DNA of 64,000 bases. Source: Elymus sibiricus. Its lineage: Eukaryota > Streptophyta > Magnoliopsida > Poales > Poaceae. The notes beneath the pieces were generated by a model that did not search any database, was not told the origin of the DNA, and saw only the letters and a list, made by a program, of their open reading frames with translations. A program made the translations under genes and the position numbers. Each line of letters begins with the position of its first letter. The first letter of the stretch is position 1. The DNA is taken from NCBI GenBank assembly GCA_039707655.1, contig CM077667.1, forward strand, positions 547,502,222 through 547,566,221, in the 5' to 3' direction. Positions 1 through 12,773 of the stretch are shown piece after piece.

Positions 1-62
1 TCTTTACAAACCATTTCAGACATTTTGCGTTCACAAACTTTTCTCAAAATAGGTCTCCATAT
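1..62. repeat. Partial monomer at left edge
   Basis: This is the last 62 bp of a monomer, from the TCTTTACAAACC segment to CCATAT. It shows that the array continues beyond the left edge of the window. Confidence 0.95.
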
Positions 63-241
63 ATGACCTCTCTTTGTGAATTTCGCCCCGAAACCCTGTC
101 ACTGACGCTCCGGACCCAAAGCTTGCATAAAAACTCATCGAAAATTAACTTTTCAAGCGACCATGCAGTGGAATTGTTTTCTTTACAAACAATTTCAGAA
201 ATTTCGCGTTCACAAACTTTTCTCAAAATAGGTCTCCATAT
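63..241 (+). repeat. First complete monomer (reference for internal landmarks)
   Basis: This unit is a guide to monomer anatomy. Position 1 is the A of ATGACC. A 13-bp dyad TTTCGCCCCGAAA lies at monomer positions 19-31 (81-93 here). A TCCGGA palindrome lies at 47-52 and a HindIII site AAGCTT at 57-62. Runs of four or five A or T then follow, some spaced 9-12 bp apart, as in bent DNA. CCATAT closes the unit. The most variable places across the array are the third base of ATGACC (G or T), the base group before GCTCCGG, the CCGGACCC/CCGTACCC/CCGGACCG site, GCTTGC/GCTTCC/GCTGGC, and the AAAATTACC/AAAACTAAC/AAAATTAGC/AAAATTAAC site. These define the subfamilies. This copy carries CATCG and GACCATGC variants. 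Confidence 0.9.
81..93. other. 13-bp dyad TTTCGCCCCGAAA, present in nearly every monomer
   Basis: TTTCG and CGAAA are exact inverted copies around three C. The dyad is at monomer positions 19-31, is conserved in the large majority of units, and holds two of the eight consensus CpG sites. Variants are few: TTTTGCCCC (23710, 58592), TTTCACCCC (23352, 26215), TTTCGCTCC (13864, 43762) and the 2-bp-spacer form at 62355. It could bind a dimeric protein or form a small cruciform; neither is shown. Confidence 0.6.
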
Positions 242-2929
242 ATGACCTCTCTTTGTGAATTTCGCCCCGAAACCCAGTCACTGATGCTCCGGACCGAAAG
301 CTTGCATAAAAACTCATCCAAAATTAGCTTTTCAAGCGACCGTGCAGTGGAATTGTTTTCTTTACAAACCATTTCAGACATTTCGCGTTCACAAACTTTT
401 CTCAAAACAGGTCTCCATATATTACCTCTCTTTGTGAATTTCGCCCCGAAACCCTGTCACTCATGCTCCGGACCGAAAGCTTGCATAAAAACTCATCCAA
501 AATTAGCTTTTCAAGCGACCGTGGAGTGGAATTGTTTTCTTTACAAACCATTTCAGACATTTCGCGTTCACAAACTTTTCTCAAAATAGGTCTCCATATA
601 TTACCTCTCTTTGTGAATTTCGCCCCGAAACCCTGTCACTGACACTCCGGACCCAAAGCTTGCATAAAAACTCATCCAAAATTACCTTTTCAAGCGACCG
701 TGCAGTGGAATTGTTTTCTTTACAAACCATTTCAGACATTTCGCGTTCACAAACTTTTCTCAAAATAGTTTTCCATATATGACCTCTCTTTGTGAATTTC
801 GCCCCGAAACCCTGTCACTGATGCTCCGGACCCAAAGCTTGCATAAAAACTCATCCAACTCTAACTTTTCAAGTGACCGTGCAGTGGAATTGTTTTCTTT
901 ACAAACCATTTCAGACAATTCGCGTTCACAAACTTTTCTCAAAATAGGTCTCCATATATGACCTCTCTTTGTGAATTTCGCCCCGAAACCCTATTACTGA
1001 TGCTCCGGACCCAAAGCTTGCATAAAAACTCATCCAAAATTACCTTTTCAAGCGACCGTGCAGTGGAATTGTTTTCTTTACAAACCATTTCAGACATTTT
1101 GCGTTCACAAACTTTTCTCAAAATAGGTCTCCATATATGACCTCTCTTTGTGAATTTCGCCCCGAAACCCTGTCACTCACGCTCCGGACCCAAAGCATCC
1201 ATAAAAACTCATCCAAAACTAACTTTTCAAGCGACCGTGCAGTGGAATTGTTTTCTTTACAAACCATTTCAAAAATTTCGCGTTCACAAACTTTTCTCAA
1301 AATAGGTCTCCATATAGTACCTCTCTTTGTGAATTTCGCCCCAAAACCCTGTCACTGATGCTCCGGACCGAAAGCTTGCATAAAAACTCATCCACAATTA
1401 GCTTTTCAAGCGACCGTGCAGTGGAATTGTTTTCTTTACAAACCATTTCAGACATTTCGCGTTCACAAACTTTTCTCAAAATAGGTCTCCATATAGTACC
1501 TCTCTTTGTGAATTTCGCCCCGAAACCCTGTCACTGATGCTCCGGACCGAAAGCTTGCATAAAAACTCATCCAAAATTAGCTTTTCAAGCGACCGTGCAG
1601 TGGAATTGTTTTCTTTACAAACCATTTCAGACATTTCGCGTTCACAAACTTTTCTCAAAATAGGTCTCCATATATTACCTCTCTTTGTGAATTTCGCCCC
1701 GAAACCCTGTCACTGACGCTCCGGACCCAAAGCTTGCATAAAAACTCATCCAAAATTACCTTTTCAAGCGACCGTGCAGTGGAATTGTTTTCTTTACAAA
1801 CCATTTCAGACATTTCGCGTTCACAAACTTTTCTCAAAATAGGTCTCCATATATGACCACTCTTTGTGAATTTCGCCCCGAAACCCTGTCACTGACGCTC
1901 CGGACCCAAAGCTTGCATAAAAACTCATCCAAAACTAACTTTTCAAGCGACCGTGCAGTGGAATTGTTTTCTTTAGAAACCATTTCAGACATTTCGCGTT
2001 CACAAACTTTTCTCAAAATAGGTCTCCATATATGACCTCTCTTTGTGAATTTCGCCCCGAAACCCTGTCACTGACGCTCCGGACCCAAAGCTTGCATAAA
2101 AACTCATCCAAAATTAACTTTTCAAGCGACCGTGCAGTGGAATTGTTTTCTTTACAAACCATTTCAGACATTTCGAGTTCACAAACTTTTCTCAAAATAG
2201 GTCTCCATATATGACCTCTCTTTTTGAATTTCGCCCCGAAACCCTGTCACTGATGCTCCGGACCGAAAGCTGTCATAAAAACTCATCCAAAATTAGCTTT
2301 TCAAGCGACCGTGCAGTGGAATTGTTTTCTTTACAAACCATTTCAGGCATTTCGCGTTCACAAACTATTCTCAAAATAAGTCACCATATATTACCTCTCT
2401 TTGTGAATTTCGCCCCGAAACACTGTCACTGACACTCCGGACCCAAAGCTTGCATAAAAACTCATCCAAAACTAACTTTTCAAGCGACCGTGCAGTGGAA
2501 TTGTTTTCTTTACAAACCATTTCAGACATTTCGCGTTCACAAACTTTTCTCAAAATAGGTCTCCATATATGACCTCTCTTTGTGAATTTCGCCCCGAAAC
2601 CCTGTCACTGACGCTCCGGACCCTAAGGTTGCAAAAAAACTCATCCAAAATTACCTTTTCAAGCGACCGTGCAGTGGAATTGTTTTCTTTACAAACCATT
2701 TCATACATTTCGCGTTCACAAACTTTTCTCAAAATAGGTCTCCATATATTACCTCCCTTTGTGAATTTCGCCCCGAAACCCTGTCACTAACGCTCCGTAC
2801 CCAAAGCTTGCATAAAAACTCATCCAAAACTAACTTTTCAAACGACTGTGCAGTGGAATTGTTTTCTTTACACACCATTTCAGACATTTCGCGTTCACAA
2901 ACTTTTCTCAAAATAGGTCTCCATATATG

Positions 2930-5900
2930 ACCTCTCTTTGTGAATTTCGCCCCGAAACCCTGTCACTTATGCTCCGTACCCAAAGCTTGCATCAAAACTC
3001 ATCCAAAATTACCTTTTCAAGCGACCGTGCAGTGGAATTGTTTTCTTTACAAACCATTTCAGACATTTTGCGTTCACAAACTTTTCTCAAAATAGGTCTC
3101 CATATATGACCTCTCTTTGTGAATTTCGCCCCGAAACCCTGTCACTGACGCTCCGGACCCAAAGCTTGCATAAAAACTCATCCAAAATTACCTTTTCAAG
3201 CGACCGTGCAGTGGAATTGTTTTCTTTACAAACCATTTCAGACATTTCGCGTTCACAAACTTTTCTCAAAATAGGTCTCCATATATGACCTCTCTTTGTG
3301 AATTTCGCCCCGAAACCCTGTCACTGACGCTCCGGACCCAAAGCTTGCATAAAAACTCATCCAAAACTAACTTTTCAAGCGACCGTGCAGTGGAATTGTT
3401 TTCTTTACAAACCATTTCAGAAATTTCGCGTTCACAAACTTTTCTCATAATAGGTCTCCATATATTACCTCTCTTTGTGAATTTCGCCCCGAAACCCTGT
3501 CACTGACGCTCCGGACCCAAAGCTTGCACAAAAACTCATCCAAAACTAACTTTTCAAGCGACCGTGCAGTGGAATTGTTTTCTTTAGAAACCATTTCAGA
3601 CATTTCGCGTTCACAAACTTTTCTCAAAATAGGTCTCCATATATGACCTCTCTTTGTGAATTTCGCCCCGAAACCCTGTCACTAACGCTCCGGACCCAAA
3701 GCTTGCATAAAAACTCATCGAAAATTAACTTTTCAAGCGACCGTGCAGTGGAATTGTTTTCTTTACAAACCATTTCAGAAATTTCGCGTTCACAAACTTT
3801 TCTCAAAATAGGTCTCCATATATGACCTCTCTTTGTGAATTTCGCCCCGAAACCCTGTCACTGATGCTCCGGACCGAAAGCTTGCATAAAAACTCATCCA
3901 AAATTAGCTTTTCAAGCGACCGTGCAGTGGAATTGTTTTCTTTACAAACCATTTCAGACATTTCGCGTTCACAAACTTTTCTCAAAACAGGTCTCCATAT
4001 ATTACCTCTCTTTGTGAATTTCGCCCCGAAACCCTGTCACTCATGCTCCGGACCGAAAGCTTGCATAAAAACTCATCCAAAATTAGCTTTTCAAGCGACC
4101 GTGGAGTGGAATTGTTTTCTTTACAAACCATTTCAGACATTTCGCGTTCACAAACTTTTCTCAAAATAGGTCTCCATATATTACCTCTCTTTGTGAATTT
4201 CGCCCCGAAACCCTGTCACTGACACTACGGACCCAAAGCTTGCATAAAAACTCATCCAAAATTACCTTTTCAAGCGACCGTGCAGTGGAATTGTTTTCTT
4301 TACAAACCATTTCAGACATTTCGCGTTCACAAACTTTTCTCAAAATAGTTTTCCATATATGACCTCTCTTTGTGAATTTCGCCCCGAAACCCTGTCACTG
4401 ATGCTCCGGACCCAAAGCTTGCATAAAAACTCATCCAAAACTAACTTTTCAAGTGACCGTGCAGTGGAATTGTTTTCTTTACAAACCATTTCAGACAATT
4501 CGCGTTCACAAACTTTTCTCAAAATAGGTCTCCATATATGACCTCTCTTTGTGAATTTCGCCCCGAAACCCTATTACTGATGCTCCGGACCCAAAGCTTG
4601 CATAAAAACTCATCCAAAATTACCTTTTCAAGCGACCGTGCAGTGGAATTGTTTTCTTTACAAACCATTTCAGACATTTTGCGTTCACAAACTTTTCTCA
4701 AAATAGGTCTCCATATATGACCTCTCTTTGTGAATTTCGCCCCGAAACCGTGTCACTCACGCTCCGGACCCAAAGCTTGCATAAAAACTCATCCAAAACT
4801 AACTTTTCAAGCGACCGTGCAGTGGAATTGTTTTCTTTACAAACCATTTCAGAAATTTCGCGTTCACAAACTTTTCTCATAATAGGTCTCCATATATGAC
4901 CTCTCTTTGTGAATTTCGCCCCGAAACCCTGTCACTGACGCTCCGGACCCAAAGCTTGCATAAAAACTCATCCAAAATTAACTTTTCAAGCGACCGTGCA
5001 GTGGAATTGTTTTCTTTACAAACCATTTCAGACATTTCGAGTTCACAAACTTTTCTCAAAATAGGTCTCCATATATGACCTCTCTTTGTGAATTTCGCCC
5101 CGAAACCCTGTCACTGACGCTCCGGACCCAAAGCTTGCATAAAAACTCATCCAAAATTACCTTTTCAAGCGACCGTGCAGTGGAATTGTTTTCTTTACAA
5201 ACCATTTCAGACATTTCGCGTTCACAAACTTTTCTCAAAATAGGTCTCCATATATGACCTCTCTTTGTGAATTTCGCCCCGAAACCCTGTCACTGATGCT
5301 CCGGACCGAAAGCTGGCATAAAAACTCATCCAAAATTAGCTTTTCAAGCGACCGTGCAGTGGAATTGTTTTCTTTACAAACCATTCCAGGCATTTCGCGT
5401 TCACAAACTATTCTCAAAATAAGTCTCCATATATTACCTCTCTTTCTGAATTTCGCCCCGAAACACTGTCACTGACGCTCCGGACCCAAAGCTTGCATAA
5501 AAACTCATCCAAAACTAACTTTTCAAGCGACCGTGCAGTGGAATTGTTTTCTTTACAAACCATTTTAGACATTTCGCGTTCACAAACTTTTCTCAAAATA
5601 GGTCTCCATATATGACCTCTCTTTGTGAATTTCGCCCCGAAACCCTGTCACTGACGCTCCGGACCCTAACCTTGCAAAAAAACTCATCCAAAATTACCTT
5701 TTCAAGCGACCGTGCAGTGGAATTGTTTTCTTTACAAACCATTTCAGACATTTCGCGTTCACAAACTTTTCTCAAAATAGGTCTCCATATATTACCTCCC
5801 TTTGTGAATTTCGCCCCGAAACCCTGTCACTAACGCTCCGTACCCAAAGCTTGCATAAAAACTCATCCAAAACTAACTTTTCAAACGACCGTGCAGTGGA

Positions 5901-7761
5901 ATTGTTTTCTTTACAAACCATTTCAGACATTTCGCGTTCACAAACTTTTCTCAAAATAGGTCTCCATATATGACCTCTCTTTGTGAATTTCGCCCCGAAA
6001 CCCTGTCACTAACGCTCCGGACCCAAAGCTTGCATAAAAACTCATCCAAAATTACCTTTTCAAGCGACCGTGCAGTGGAATTGTTTTCTTTACAAACCAT
6101 TTCAGACATTTCGCGTTCACAAACTTTTCTCAAAATAGGTCTCCATATATGACCTCTCTTTGTGAATTTCGCCCCGAAACCCTGTCACTTATGCTCCGTA
6201 CCCAAAGCTTGCATAAAAACTCATCCAAAATTACCTTTTCAAGCGACCGTGCAGTGGAATTGTTTTCTTTACAAACCATTTCAGACATTTTGCGTTCACA
6301 AACTTTTCTCAAAATAGGTCTCCATATATGACCTCTCTTTGTGAATTTCGCCCCGAAACCCTGTCACTGACGCTCCGGACCCAAAGCTTGCATAAAAACT
6401 CGTCCAAAATTACCTTTTCAAGCGACCGTGCAGTGGAATTGTTTTCTTTACAAACCATATCAGACATTTCGCGTTCACAAACTTTTCTCAAAATAGGTCT
6501 CCATATATGACCTCTCTTTGTGAATTTCGCCCCGAAACCCTGTCACTGACGCTCCGGAATCAAAGCTTGCATAAAAACTCATCCAAAACTAACTTTTCAA
6601 GCGACCGTGCAGTGGAATTGTTTTCTTTACAAACGATTTCAGACATTTCGCGTTCACAAACTTTTCTCAAAATAGGTCTCCATATATGACCTCTCTTTGT
6701 GAATTTCGCCCCGAAACCCTATCACTAATGCTCCGGATCCAAAGCTTGCATAAAAACTCATCCAAAATTACCTTTTCAAGCGACCGTGCAGTGGAATTGT
6801 TTTCTTTACAAACCATTTGAGACATTTCGCGTTCACAAACTTTTCTCAAAATAGGTCTCCATATATGACCTCTCTTTGTGAATTTCGCCCCGAAACCCTG
6901 TCACTGACGCTCCGGACCCAAAGCTTGCATAAAAACTCATCCAAAACTAACTTTTCAAGCGACCGTGCAGTGGAATTGTTTTCTTTAGAAACCATTTCAG
7001 ACATTTCGCGTTCACAAACTTTTCTCAAAATAGGTCTCCATATATGACCTCTCTTTGTGAATTTCGCCCCGAAACCCTGTCACTGACGTTCTGGACCCAA
7101 AGCATGCATAAAAACTCATCCAAAATTAACTTTTCAAGCGACCGTGCAGTGGAATTGTTTTCTTTACAAACCATTTCAGACATTTCGCGTTCACAAACTT
7201 TTCTCAAAATAGGTCTCCATATATGACCTCTCTTTGTGAATTTCGCCCCGAAACCCTGTCACTGATGCTACGGACCGAAAGCTGGCATAAAAACTCATCC
7301 AAAATTAGCTTTTCAAGCGACCGTGCAGTGGAATTGTTTTCTTTTCAAACCATTCCAGGCATTTCGCGTTCACAAACTATTCTCAAAATAAGTCTCCATA
7401 TATTACCTCTCTTTGTGAATTTCGCCCCGAAACACTGTCACTGACGCTCCGGACCCAAAGCTTGCATAAAAACTCATCCAAAACTAACTTTTCAAGCGAC
7501 CGTGCAGTGGAATTGTTTTCTTTACAAACCATTTCAGACATTTCGCGTTCACAAACTTTTCTCAAAATAGGTCTCCATATATGACCTCTCTTTGTGAATT
7601 TCGCGCCGAAACCCTGTCACTGACGCTCCGGACCCTAAGCTTGCAAAAAAACTCATCCAAAATTACCTTTTCAAGCGACCATGCAGTGGAATTGTTTTCT
7701 TTACAAACCATTTCAGACATTTCGCGTTCACAAACTTTTCTCAAAATAGGTCTCCATATAT
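2930..7761. repeat. 27-monomer block, copy A of a 28-monomer (5012-bp) period
   Basis: This block recurs 5012 bp downstream (28 monomers) with no difference at any place I compared. Shared private markers include GCACAAAAAC (3525/8537), CACTACGG (4222/9234), CTCGTCC (6399/11411), GGATCC (6735/11747), the TTCTGGACCC monomer (7089/12101) and TTTCGCGCCG (7601/12613). The match begins just after 2929 (G here, T at 7941) and ends just before 7762 (G here, T at 12774), giving 4832 bp. It contains one full 11-monomer HOR at its right end. I compared many lines by eye and all monomer translations, not every base. Confidence 0.9.
5791..7759. repeat. 11-monomer HOR (1969 bp), copy 1
   Basis: This is an ordered set of eleven distinguishable monomers. 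Unit 1 has ATTACCTCCC, CCGTACCC and TTCAAACGACC. Unit 3 has TTATGCTCC. Unit 4 has CTCGTCC and CCATATCAG. Unit 5 has CGGAATCAAAG and ACGATTTCAG. Unit 6 has CGGATCC and CATTTGAGAC. Unit 7 has CTTTAGAAACC. Unit 8 has the AAAATTAAC site. Unit 9 has GCTGGCAT and CATTCCAGGC. Unit 10 follows CCGAAACACTG. Unit 11 has CCCTAAGCTTGCAAAAAAAC. The same order recurs three more times in full between 10.8 and 19.0 kb. Confidence 0.9.
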
Positions 7762-7941
7762 GACCTCTCTTTGTGAATTTCGCCCCGAAACCCTGTCACT
7801 GACGCTCCGGACCCAAAGCTTGCATAAAAACTCATCCAAAACTAACTTTTCAAGCGACCGTGCAGTGGAATTGTTTTCTTTACAAACCATTTCAGAAATT
7901 TCGCGTTCACAAACTTTTCTCATAATAGGTCTCCATATATT
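7762..7941. repeat. Junction monomer between the 5-kb copies
   Basis: This single monomer separates the two near-identical 4.83-kb copies. It carries AAAACTAAC, the ATTTCAGAAATTTCG variant and CTCATAATAGG. It therefore resembles the monomers at 3285 and 8297 rather than the unit that follows the 11-monomer HOR elsewhere, which starts ATTACCTCCC. It is probably the site of the unequal exchange that made the duplication. Confidence 0.75.
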
Positions 7942-10900
7942 ACCTCTCTTTGTGAATTTCGCCCCGAAACCCTGTCACTTATGCTCCGTACCCAAAGCTT
8001 GCATCAAAACTCATCCAAAATTACCTTTTCAAGCGACCGTGCAGTGGAATTGTTTTCTTTACAAACCATTTCAGACATTTTGCGTTCACAAACTTTTCTC
8101 AAAATAGGTCTCCATATATGACCTCTCTTTGTGAATTTCGCCCCGAAACCCTGTCACTGACGCTCCGGACCCAAAGCTTGCATAAAAACTCATCCAAAAT
8201 TACCTTTTCAAGCGACCGTGCAGTGGAATTGTTTTCTTTACAAACCATTTCAGACATTTCGCGTTCACAAACTTTTCTCAAAATAGGTCTCCATATATGA
8301 CCTCTCTTTGTGAATTTCGCCCCGAAACCCTGTCACTGACGCTCCGGACCCAAAGCTTGCATAAAAACTCATCCAAAACTAACTTTTCAAGCGACCGTGC
8401 AGTGGAATTGTTTTCTTTACAAACCATTTCAGAAATTTCGCGTTCACAAACTTTTCTCATAATAGGTCTCCATATATTACCTCTCTTTGTGAATTTCGCC
8501 CCGAAACCCTGTCACTGACGCTCCGGACCCAAAGCTTGCACAAAAACTCATCCAAAACTAACTTTTCAAGCGACCGTGCAGTGGAATTGTTTTCTTTAGA
8601 AACCATTTCAGACATTTCGCGTTCACAAACTTTTCTCAAAATAGGTCTCCATATATGACCTCTCTTTGTGAATTTCGCCCCGAAACCCTGTCACTAACGC
8701 TCCGGACCCAAAGCTTGCATAAAAACTCATCGAAAATTAACTTTTCAAGCGACCGTGCAGTGGAATTGTTTTCTTTACAAACCATTTCAGAAATTTCGCG
8801 TTCACAAACTTTTCTCAAAATAGGTCTCCATATATGACCTCTCTTTGTGAATTTCGCCCCGAAACCCTGTCACTGATGCTCCGGACCGAAAGCTTGCATA
8901 AAAACTCATCCAAAATTAGCTTTTCAAGCGACCGTGCAGTGGAATTGTTTTCTTTACAAACCATTTCAGACATTTCGCGTTCACAAACTTTTCTCAAAAC
9001 AGGTCTCCATATATTACCTCTCTTTGTGAATTTCGCCCCGAAACCCTGTCACTCATGCTCCGGACCGAAAGCTTGCATAAAAACTCATCCAAAATTAGCT
9101 TTTCAAGCGACCGTGGAGTGGAATTGTTTTCTTTACAAACCATTTCAGACATTTCGCGTTCACAAACTTTTCTCAAAATAGGTCTCCATATATTACCTCT
9201 CTTTGTGAATTTCGCCCCGAAACCCTGTCACTGACACTACGGACCCAAAGCTTGCATAAAAACTCATCCAAAATTACCTTTTCAAGCGACCGTGCAGTGG
9301 AATTGTTTTCTTTACAAACCATTTCAGACATTTCGCGTTCACAAACTTTTCTCAAAATAGTTTTCCATATATGACCTCTCTTTGTGAATTTCGCCCCGAA
9401 ACCCTGTCACTGATGCTCCGGACCCAAAGCTTGCATAAAAACTCATCCAAAACTAACTTTTCAAGTGACCGTGCAGTGGAATTGTTTTCTTTACAAACCA
9501 TTTCAGACAATTCGCGTTCACAAACTTTTCTCAAAATAGGTCTCCATATATGACCTCTCTTTGTGAATTTCGCCCCGAAACCCTATTACTGATGCTCCGG
9601 ACCCAAAGCTTGCATAAAAACTCATCCAAAATTACCTTTTCAAGCGACCGTGCAGTGGAATTGTTTTCTTTACAAACCATTTCAGACATTTTGCGTTCAC
9701 AAACTTTTCTCAAAATAGGTCTCCATATATGACCTCTCTTTGTGAATTTCGCCCCGAAACCGTGTCACTCACGCTCCGGACCCAAAGCTTGCATAAAAAC
9801 TCATCCAAAACTAACTTTTCAAGCGACCGTGCAGTGGAATTGTTTTCTTTACAAACCATTTCAGAAATTTCGCGTTCACAAACTTTTCTCATAATAGGTC
9901 TCCATATATGACCTCTCTTTGTGAATTTCGCCCCGAAACCCTGTCACTGACGCTCCGGACCCAAAGCTTGCATAAAAACTCATCCAAAATTAACTTTTCA
10001 AGCGACCGTGCAGTGGAATTGTTTTCTTTACAAACCATTTCAGACATTTCGAGTTCACAAACTTTTCTCAAAATAGGTCTCCATATATGACCTCTCTTTG
10101 TGAATTTCGCCCCGAAACCCTGTCACTGACGCTCCGGACCCAAAGCTTGCATAAAAACTCATCCAAAATTACCTTTTCAAGCGACCGTGCAGTGGAATTG
10201 TTTTCTTTACAAACCATTTCAGACATTTCGCGTTCACAAACTTTTCTCAAAATAGGTCTCCATATATGACCTCTCTTTGTGAATTTCGCCCCGAAACCCT
10301 GTCACTGATGCTCCGGACCGAAAGCTGGCATAAAAACTCATCCAAAATTAGCTTTTCAAGCGACCGTGCAGTGGAATTGTTTTCTTTACAAACCATTCCA
10401 GGCATTTCGCGTTCACAAACTATTCTCAAAATAAGTCTCCATATATTACCTCTCTTTCTGAATTTCGCCCCGAAACACTGTCACTGACGCTCCGGACCCA
10501 AAGCTTGCATAAAAACTCATCCAAAACTAACTTTTCAAGCGACCGTGCAGTGGAATTGTTTTCTTTACAAACCATTTTAGACATTTCGCGTTCACAAACT
10601 TTTCTCAAAATAGGTCTCCATATATGACCTCTCTTTGTGAATTTCGCCCCGAAACCCTGTCACTGACGCTCCGGACCCTAACCTTGCAAAAAAACTCATC
10701 CAAAATTACCTTTTCAAGCGACCGTGCAGTGGAATTGTTTTCTTTACAAACCATTTCAGACATTTCGCGTTCACAAACTTTTCTCAAAATAGGTCTCCAT
10801 ATATTACCTCCCTTTGTGAATTTCGCCCCGAAACCCTGTCACTAACGCTCCGTACCCAAAGCTTGCATAAAAACTCATCCAAAACTAACTTTTCAAACGA

Positions 10901-12773
10901 CCGTGCAGTGGAATTGTTTTCTTTACAAACCATTTCAGACATTTCGCGTTCACAAACTTTTCTCAAAATAGGTCTCCATATATGACCTCTCTTTGTGAAT
11001 TTCGCCCCGAAACCCTGTCACTAACGCTCCGGACCCAAAGCTTGCATAAAAACTCATCCAAAATTACCTTTTCAAGCGACCGTGCAGTGGAATTGTTTTC
11101 TTTACAAACCATTTCAGACATTTCGCGTTCACAAACTTTTCTCAAAATAGGTCTCCATATATGACCTCTCTTTGTGAATTTCGCCCCGAAACCCTGTCAC
11201 TTATGCTCCGTACCCAAAGCTTGCATAAAAACTCATCCAAAATTACCTTTTCAAGCGACCGTGCAGTGGAATTGTTTTCTTTACAAACCATTTCAGACAT
11301 TTTGCGTTCACAAACTTTTCTCAAAATAGGTCTCCATATATGACCTCTCTTTGTGAATTTCGCCCCGAAACCCTGTCACTGACGCTCCGGACCCAAAGCT
11401 TGCATAAAAACTCGTCCAAAATTACCTTTTCAAGCGACCGTGCAGTGGAATTGTTTTCTTTACAAACCATATCAGACATTTCGCGTTCACAAACTTTTCT
11501 CAAAATAGGTCTCCATATATGACCTCTCTTTGTGAATTTCGCCCCGAAACCCTGTCACTGACGCTCCGGAATCAAAGCTTGCATAAAAACTCATCCAAAA
11601 CTAACTTTTCAAGCGACCGTGCAGTGGAATTGTTTTCTTTACAAACGATTTCAGACATTTCGCGTTCACAAACTTTTCTCAAAATAGGTCTCCATATATG
11701 ACCTCTCTTTGTGAATTTCGCCCCGAAACCCTATCACTAATGCTCCGGATCCAAAGCTTGCATAAAAACTCATCCAAAATTACCTTTTCAAGCGACCGTG
11801 CAGTGGAATTGTTTTCTTTACAAACCATTTGAGACATTTCGCGTTCACAAACTTTTCTCAAAATAGGTCTCCATATATGACCTCTCTTTGTGAATTTCGC
11901 CCCGAAACCCTGTCACTGACGCTCCGGACCCAAAGCTTGCATAAAAACTCATCCAAAACTAACTTTTCAAGCGACCGTGCAGTGGAATTGTTTTCTTTAG
12001 AAACCATTTCAGACATTTCGCGTTCACAAACTTTTCTCAAAATAGGTCTCCATATATGACCTCTCTTTGTGAATTTCGCCCCGAAACCCTGTCACTGACG
12101 TTCTGGACCCAAAGCATGCATAAAAACTCATCCAAAATTAACTTTTCAAGCGACCGTGCAGTGGAATTGTTTTCTTTACAAACCATTTCAGACATTTCGC
12201 GTTCACAAACTTTTCTCAAAATAGGTCTCCATATATGACCTCTCTTTGTGAATTTCGCCCCGAAACCCTGTCACTGATGCTACGGACCGAAAGCTGGCAT
12301 AAAAACTCATCCAAAATTAGCTTTTCAAGCGACCGTGCAGTGGAATTGTTTTCTTTTCAAACCATTCCAGGCATTTCGCGTTCACAAACTATTCTCAAAA
12401 TAAGTCTCCATATATTACCTCTCTTTGTGAATTTCGCCCCGAAACACTGTCACTGACGCTCCGGACCCAAAGCTTGCATAAAAACTCATCCAAAACTAAC
12501 TTTTCAAGCGACCGTGCAGTGGAATTGTTTTCTTTACAAACCATTTCAGACATTTCGCGTTCACAAACTTTTCTCAAAATAGGTCTCCATATATGACCTC
12601 TCTTTGTGAATTTCGCGCCGAAACCCTGTCACTGACGCTCCGGACCCTAAGCTTGCAAAAAAACTCATCCAAAATTACCTTTTCAAGCGACCATGCAGTG
12701 GAATTGTTTTCTTTACAAACCATTTCAGACATTTCGCGTTCACAAACTTTTCTCAAAATAGGTCTCCATATAT
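7942..12773. repeat. 27-monomer block, copy B of the 5012-bp period
   Basis: This is the second copy of the block at 2930-7761, at a constant offset of 5012 bp with no indel between the copies. Both ends of the identity fall within a few bases of the ATATATGACC/ATATATTACC variable site. After 12773 the sequence continues with ATTACCTCCC, the normal start of the next 11-monomer HOR, so copy B runs on in HOR register where copy A does not. Confidence 0.9.
10803..12771. repeat. 11-monomer HOR (1969 bp), copy 2
   Basis: The eleven monomer types come in the same order as in copy 1, including CGGATCC at 11745-11751 and CGGAATCAAAG near 11568. It lies within copy B of the 5-kb duplication and reproduces copy 1 including its private changes (TTCTGGACCC, GCATGCAT in unit 8). 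It is followed directly by units 1-4 of another HOR. Confidence 0.9.

Larger units (their letters stand above)
1..2929. repeat. Left flank: diverged copy of later HOR segments
   Basis: Monomers up to about 1300 align with those starting 3580 bp (20 monomers) downstream. Shared rare variants include the GTGGAGTGG unit at 421 and 4001 and the CCTATTACTG unit near 989 and 4569. There are private differences, such as CAACTCTAAC near 857 against CAAAACTAAC near 4437. Monomers from about 2211 to 2929 align instead at an offset of 3043 bp (17 monomers), and the one at 2032 at 2864 bp (16 monomers). The change of offset shows whole-monomer gains or losses between this segment and the next one. Confidence 0.8.

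Noticed and set aside
137..153. The ordinary monomer's minus-strand GGTCGCTTGAAAAG site as a CENP-B box.
   Set aside because: It matches only six of nine essential bases, with AGGT or similar in place of CGGG. Only the TACCG variant subfamily is worth testing.
63..241. CCATATAT as a TATA-box-like promoter element in every monomer.
   Set aside because: It is part of the repeat and has no start-site context. The sequence gives no support for promoter function.
63..241. Internal subrepeats inside the 179-bp monomer (for example a doubled shorter ancestor).
   Set aside because: Short similarities such as CAAAC, TTTTC and AAAAT recur, but I found no aligned half-units. The resemblance is at the level expected from A/T-run composition.
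242..589. Open frames of 115 codons (also at 3822, 7760 and 8834) that might be longer genes.
   Set aside because: They arise where ATATATGACC is mutated to ATATATTACC, removing the TGA, so the frame reads on into the next monomer in a different frame. No ribosome site, conserved length or codon signal supports them.
5660..5670. CCCTAA/CCCTAACC strings (also near 2622, 7631, 10677 and 14972) resembling telomere repeats.
   Set aside because: Each is a single occurrence made by a one- or two-base change in the CCCAAAG segment of one monomer type. They are never tandem.
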